Assembly (NCBI GenBank): GCA_021234155.1
Contig: JAJEKV010000025.1
Coordinates: forward strand, 2,751,339-2,815,338
Length of the DNA: 64,000 bases
Reading direction: 5' to 3'
DNA from: Isoetes taiwanensis
Lineage: Eukaryota; Streptophyta; Lycopodiopsida; Isoetales; Isoetaceae
In this document: piece after piece, positions 60,771-64,000 of the stretch
Layout: each line of letters starts with the position of its first letter
How positions within the stretch are numbered: position 1 is the first letter of the stretch
Program-made: the position numbers and the translations under genes
Notes under the pieces: generated by a model
Databases searched by the model: none
Told to the model about the DNA's origin: nothing
Seen by the model: only the letters and a program-made list of their open reading frames with translations

Positions 60771-60989
60771 TGAGAGATCACAAGAAAGATCTTTTGAATA
60801 CAAAATGGAGTACAAAATGCTCAAGATAGCTTGGTACTTTTGGCATACGAGACTTGCTATTTTATAGTCTCTTTACAACAGAATTATCATGAATGTTACA
60901 GTCATAAATAGCCACTACTAACAATATCAGAAGAAGTCAAAATTAGAAGTTAAACCTAATTAGATCTATATTCGTCATGATTTTTCACA
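60771..60989 (-). repeat. Copia 5' LTR
   Basis: 219 bases on the minus strand, starting TGTGAAAAATCATGACG and ending GATCTCTCA. A TATA-like CTATAAAATAGCA lies in the middle (plus 60855-60870 region). GCAAC at 60990-60994 is the target duplication; its inverse GTTGC pairs with ATTGC at 55915. Confidence 0.88.
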
Positions 60990-61033
60990 GCAACCCCTCG
61001 TGCGCAGCACCTTGTTTAATTTAGCGGACTAAA

Positions 61034-61260
61034 TTTGCGTTTATTTATTATAAAAATTTGTGTGCCATTGGCGTTTAATGGACTAGGTTTGCGTTATTTA
61101 TTTTATAATTTGTGTGCCATTGGTGTTTAATGGACTAGGTTTGCGTTATTTATTTTATAATTTGTGTGCCATTGGCATTTAATGGACTAGGTTTGCATCA
61201 TTTGTTAAGTTTAAGTTTGGCATTATTAGTTTTTTATAATTTGTGTGCCATTAGAGTTTA
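61034..61260 (+). repeat. Tandem repeat, about 56-bp period
   Basis: Three to four copies of GGACTAGGTTTGCG, TTATTTATTTTATAATTTG, TGTGCCATTGGCGTTTAAT, with decay at the right end. This lies beside the copia 5' LTR and downstream of the PPR gene. Confidence 0.85.
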
Positions 61261-61509
61261 GGGGACTTAAGTTTGAGTTTGGCATTATTGCAAAAATTGA
61301 GAAGGAAATAGATTTCTACTTTCTAACATATAATTATAATTATAATGAGGTCGATAAGGGGGCAGCTTGAATATAGTTTTATGTAAGGGATTTTCTACAT
61401 TAGCATATCATGCTGAAAGGGCCTTGTTCCTCGAACATATGTTACGGTTCCAAATTATCCTTTATACAGATTGACAAACAAGTTGTATTGCCCACCTACA
61501 CAGTTAACT

Positions 61510-63258
61510 CTACCATCCATGTGGAACAGTTAAAACAATTCTGTTAAAGCAGTCCTTTCCTGATTCTACTCGATCATGCATTCTACAAGCACTGAGCAGG
61601 GACATCCAACCTTTAATGTCAGTTTGCTTTAGTGCTGCAAGGAGTTCATTGGCCTCAGCAAAATGTCCTGCACGACCTAGAAGATCAATCATGCAGGTAT
61701 AATGGAAAACCTGTGGTATAACACCATGGCATTCTTTCATAGATTCAAAATAGCCACGGGCTTCATCCACTAAGCCAGCGCGATTACAAGCAATAAGTAG
61801 ACTAGCATATGATACATTATCTGGTTGTATGCCTTCCTTTTGCATCCTCACAAAACATTCCAATGCAGAAAATGCTTCTCCATGTTGAGCATGTCCTGTA
61901 ATGATTGCATTCCATGTAGCCACATCAGGGTTGAAGACATTTTCAAAAACCTTATTAGCCTCTGATAAGCTTCCACATTTTGCATATAAATCAATCAGAC
62001 TATTACTCATAACAATATCATATTGAAACCCAGTCCGTATGATGTATTCATGAAACAACCTACCCTGTTCTATTGCTCCAATGCTGCCACATGCCTTCAC
62101 AATGTTCAAAAAAGTGACTTTATCTGAGCCTATGCCTTCGTGCTGCATCTTTTCGAAACAATCTAGAGCCAGAAAGCATTCTTGATATTGCGAATATCCT
62201 CCAATCATTACATTCCATGAAACCAGATCTCGTTTCGGCAATTGATTAAAAACATAGCGAGCTTCCTGTAGTCTGTTGCATTTTGCATACATATCAACAA
62301 GCATGTTGCCAATGACTTCAGAAGTGTGCAACCCACTGTCAATGATCTCTTCGTGAATAAGCCTTCCATGCTCTATTGCAGCTATGCTTGCACATGCTTT
62401 TAACATGCTTAGAAATGTGACTTCGCTCCCTTTTAAACCATCAAGTTGCATCAACTCTACAAAATGTAGAGCAACATGTCCACCCTCATGTTGGACATAT
62501 CCTGCAATCAAAGCATTCCATGTCACTACATTCCTTTCAGGTAAAATGTCAAAGACTTTATGTGCCTCCTCTAAGCTCCCACATTTGCAATACATATCAA
62601 CCAGAGCAGTGCCCACAATGACATTTGATTCCAGTCTATTTCTGATAATCTGGTCATGAACCACCTTTCCCTGCAAAAGATCTTTGGCCACACTACATGC
62701 CTGAAGAAAAGCAACAGAGATATATTTATCTACCCTTATGCCTGATATCTGAACTGTGCAATACAATGAGGGGGCCATCTTACCTTGACCAAGCTTGGCA
62801 TTTGCAAACACTATTGCAGCCCACGTATATTGATTTGGTCTTGAAACTTTATTGAAAACTTGACTTGCTTCAAGCAGATTTCCATGGTATGCAAACAGGC
62901 GAATGAGGTAATCATTCAAAACAGGAACAAAATCTTGCCCGCCATGAACCATAAGGAATTGAACCCTGCGGCCAGATTCAATGTCCTTCTTTCGCTCACA
63001 TTCTTGCAGTAGAAGGTATGCATTATCCCTCGTAATTGGAATTCCATGTTGTTCCATGAGCTCTGCAACCACAATTGCCTCATGGAGTAAACCCTCTTCA
63101 CATAAATCTTCCACAGACCTGGTGGTCACTCAGAAAATTATACAAAGTTGATCCTAGGAATGAGAAAAATATTTAATCTTACCGGACTGATCTTACTTGT
63201 TTCCAAAGACAGAACGCAAGCTCGGAGGCGGCATCAATTTGGTAGTGAAGCGTCGCAT
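61510..63258 (-). CDS. Pentatricopeptide repeat protein, PLS-like, no DYW domain
   Basis: A PPR protein, expected in mitochondria or plastids, where this class binds RNA and often guides C-to-U editing. Repeats run through almost the whole chain, for example TALVDMYCKCGSLEEAHKVF, NVVTWNALIAGY, NMLVDMYAKCNRLQEARYVF, DLVSWNVMIGGY, NSLIDLYAKCGSLSEANKVF and MIDLLGRAGHFAEANELL. It ends shortly after GWMSLLSACRMHD, so the E region is cut short and DYW is absent. The long frame begins with a GTG preceded by a stop, so I propose an upstream exon: ATG at 63258 (MRRFTTKLMPPPSLRSVFGN), a 78-base intron 63119-63196 (donor GTAAG, acceptor CACCAG), then KSVEDLCEEG in frame. That adds a basic targeting start. 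Alternative: an internal ATG at residue 26 of the long frame. Confidence 0.9.
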
Positions 63259-63377
63259 CAGACAGTCTGAACGTAACTTCAAAAGACTAGGGAGAATATA
63301 AAATGCAAGTTTTCCAATCCGAAATTTTCCGGTACATATATACGAAAACTTCATAAACCCTAAACCCTTGAGAGAGC
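63259..63377. promoter_or_regulatory. Shared divergent promoter region
   Basis: About 120 bases separate the proposed starts of the PPR gene (minus) and the repeat protein (plus). ACATATATAC (63333-63342) is TATA-like for the plus gene, and CCCTAAACCC (63358-63367) resembles a telo-box, an element common in promoters of translation and organelle genes. Confidence 0.45.
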
Positions 63378-64000
63378 ATGTCGGCCAGAGCCGGAATAGC
63401 CAGAACATTGGCCAACAGCCTCAAGCTCAGCCTTCGCACACAAAGCTGTGTAACATCTGCTCACAACGGGATTCAGAGTCAAAATCATTTTGAAGGTCGG
63501 AAATCGGATCTCATTCGCCTCTGGCGCCAACAAGAGCAGCAATGGCGTCAGCTTGGGGATAAAGAACAGGCAGAAAGGCCCCAATACCAGGGATCTAAGC
63601 AGAATAATGCAAGCGTTTCAGACCTTCTTCCAGACAAACCTGTCGGTACCAAATCAACTGCCCATAGATCCAAGAAAAAGAATGTAAACGTTTCAGACGC
63701 TCTTCCAGACAAACCTGTAAGTGCCAAAACAAATGCACACGGATTCAAGCAGAAGATTGCAAACGTTTCAGACGCCAAAACTGTAAGTGCTAAGTCAAGT
63801 GCACTTGGATCCAAGCAGAAGAATGCAAAAAATTCAGACACTCTTCTAGATAAACCTGTAAGTGCCAAATCAAATCCACACGAATCCAAGCAGAAGAATG
63901 CAAGCGTTGCAGACGCCAAAACTGTAAGTGCCAAAGCAGATGCACTTGGAGTTGGATCCAAACAGAAGAATGCAAAAGATTCAGACGCTCTTCCAGACAA
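63378..64000 (+). CDS. Unrecognised organelle-targeted protein with Lys-rich tandem repeats (3' end outside window)
   Basis: Open from ATG 63378 to the window edge (207 codons, no stop). The start MSARAGIARTLANSLKLSLR is Arg-rich, free of acidic residues and likely an organelle transit peptide. Then comes a Trp/Gln-rich stretch (LIRLWRQQEQQWRQL). From 63594 six repeats of 22-25 residues begin at 63594, 63669, 63744, 63810, 63885 and 63957. Two forms occur: SKQKNA..SDALPDKPVSAK and a shorter one lacking LPDKP (VSDAKTVSAK); units 3 and 5 are short, the others long. The repeats are Lys/Ser/Ala-rich and probably disordered. I recognise no family. The divergent PPR neighbour and targeting start suggest an organelle role. 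The antisense frame over the same bases is a shadow. Confidence 0.7.
   Translation, partial: MSARAGIARTLANSLKLSLRTQSCVTSAHNGIQSQNHFEGRKSDLIRLWRQQEQQWRQLGDKEQAERPQYQGSKQNNASVSDLLPDKPVGTKSTAHRSKKKNVNVSDALPDKPVSAKTNAHGFKQKIANVSDAKTVSAKSSALGSKQKNAKNSDTLLDKPVSAKSNPHESKQKNASVADAKTVSAKADALGVGSKQKNAKDSDALPD

Noticed and set aside
53054-60989. Two separate copia insertions facing opposite ways
   Set aside because: Each half lacks exactly what the other has, each has one LTR, the outer target duplications match, and the break coincides with the broken MULE arm.
63548-64000. Minus-strand 150-codon ORF with repeats
   Set aside because: It is the shadow of the tandem repeats of the plus-strand gene, and its start has no targeting or promoter support.

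Overview
This is plant nuclear DNA from a large, transposon-rich genome. The best guess is a fern or another seedless vascular plant. It has intron-containing genes for a plant-type DNA polymerase eta, a PPR protein and ARC5 (chloroplast division), copia and LINE retrotransposons, and a PPR protein whose phrasing resembles fern families. The clade is inference; 'land plant' is secure. No rRNA, tRNA, CRISPR array or prokaryotic operon was seen. Layout. (1) 1-10707: two head-to-tail copies of a unit of about 4.4 kb. Each holds a decayed LINE reverse transcriptase, a LINE 3' tail ending in a microsatellite, a MULE-like terminus and an unrecognised host-gene fragment. Copy A alone carries a 2,645-bp DNA transposon (905-3549); copy B shows the empty site. 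(2) 12793-17262: an 11-exon POLH gene on the minus strand, complete except for one missing base in exon 3. (3) 17806-19680: a degenerate minus-strand LINE. (4) 20399-28435: an 8-kb element with arms of about 1.5-1.7 kb in inverted orientation. It encloses intron-bearing pieces of ARC5/DRP5B, so it looks like a gene-capturing Mutator-like (Pack-MULE type) element. (5) 28861-40330: a LINE on the minus strand whose RT is split by a 6,667-bp insertion (31013-37679) with a 5-bp target duplication GAATG. The insertion is two units with shared ends, very A-poor and T-rich on the plus strand, has no convincing ORF, and carries an array of small hairpins. It matches no family I know and is the most novel object here. 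(6) 40366-48040: a truncated copia fragment joined to a second, longer LINE. (7) 48712-60989: a rearranged region holding a PDI pseudogene, an 848-bp MULE-type element with a 9-bp target duplication, pieces of a second long-arm MULE, a cytochrome b561 exon, and one copia element split into oppositely oriented halves. One inversion of about 6.3 kb (near 53054 and 59394) explains both the broken MULE arm and the broken copia. (8) 61510-64000: a PPR gene (minus) and, divergently, an unrecognised organelle-targeted protein with lysine-rich tandem repeats that runs off the window. Only POLH (with a reservation), the PPR gene and the right-edge repeat protein look like resident host genes. ARC5, PDI and cytochrome b561 pieces are fragments moved at DNA level, because introns or splice sites remain. 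A recurring theme is a LINE/SINE-like 3' module of 100-140 bp that ends in a different tetra- or pentanucleotide repeat at each locus.
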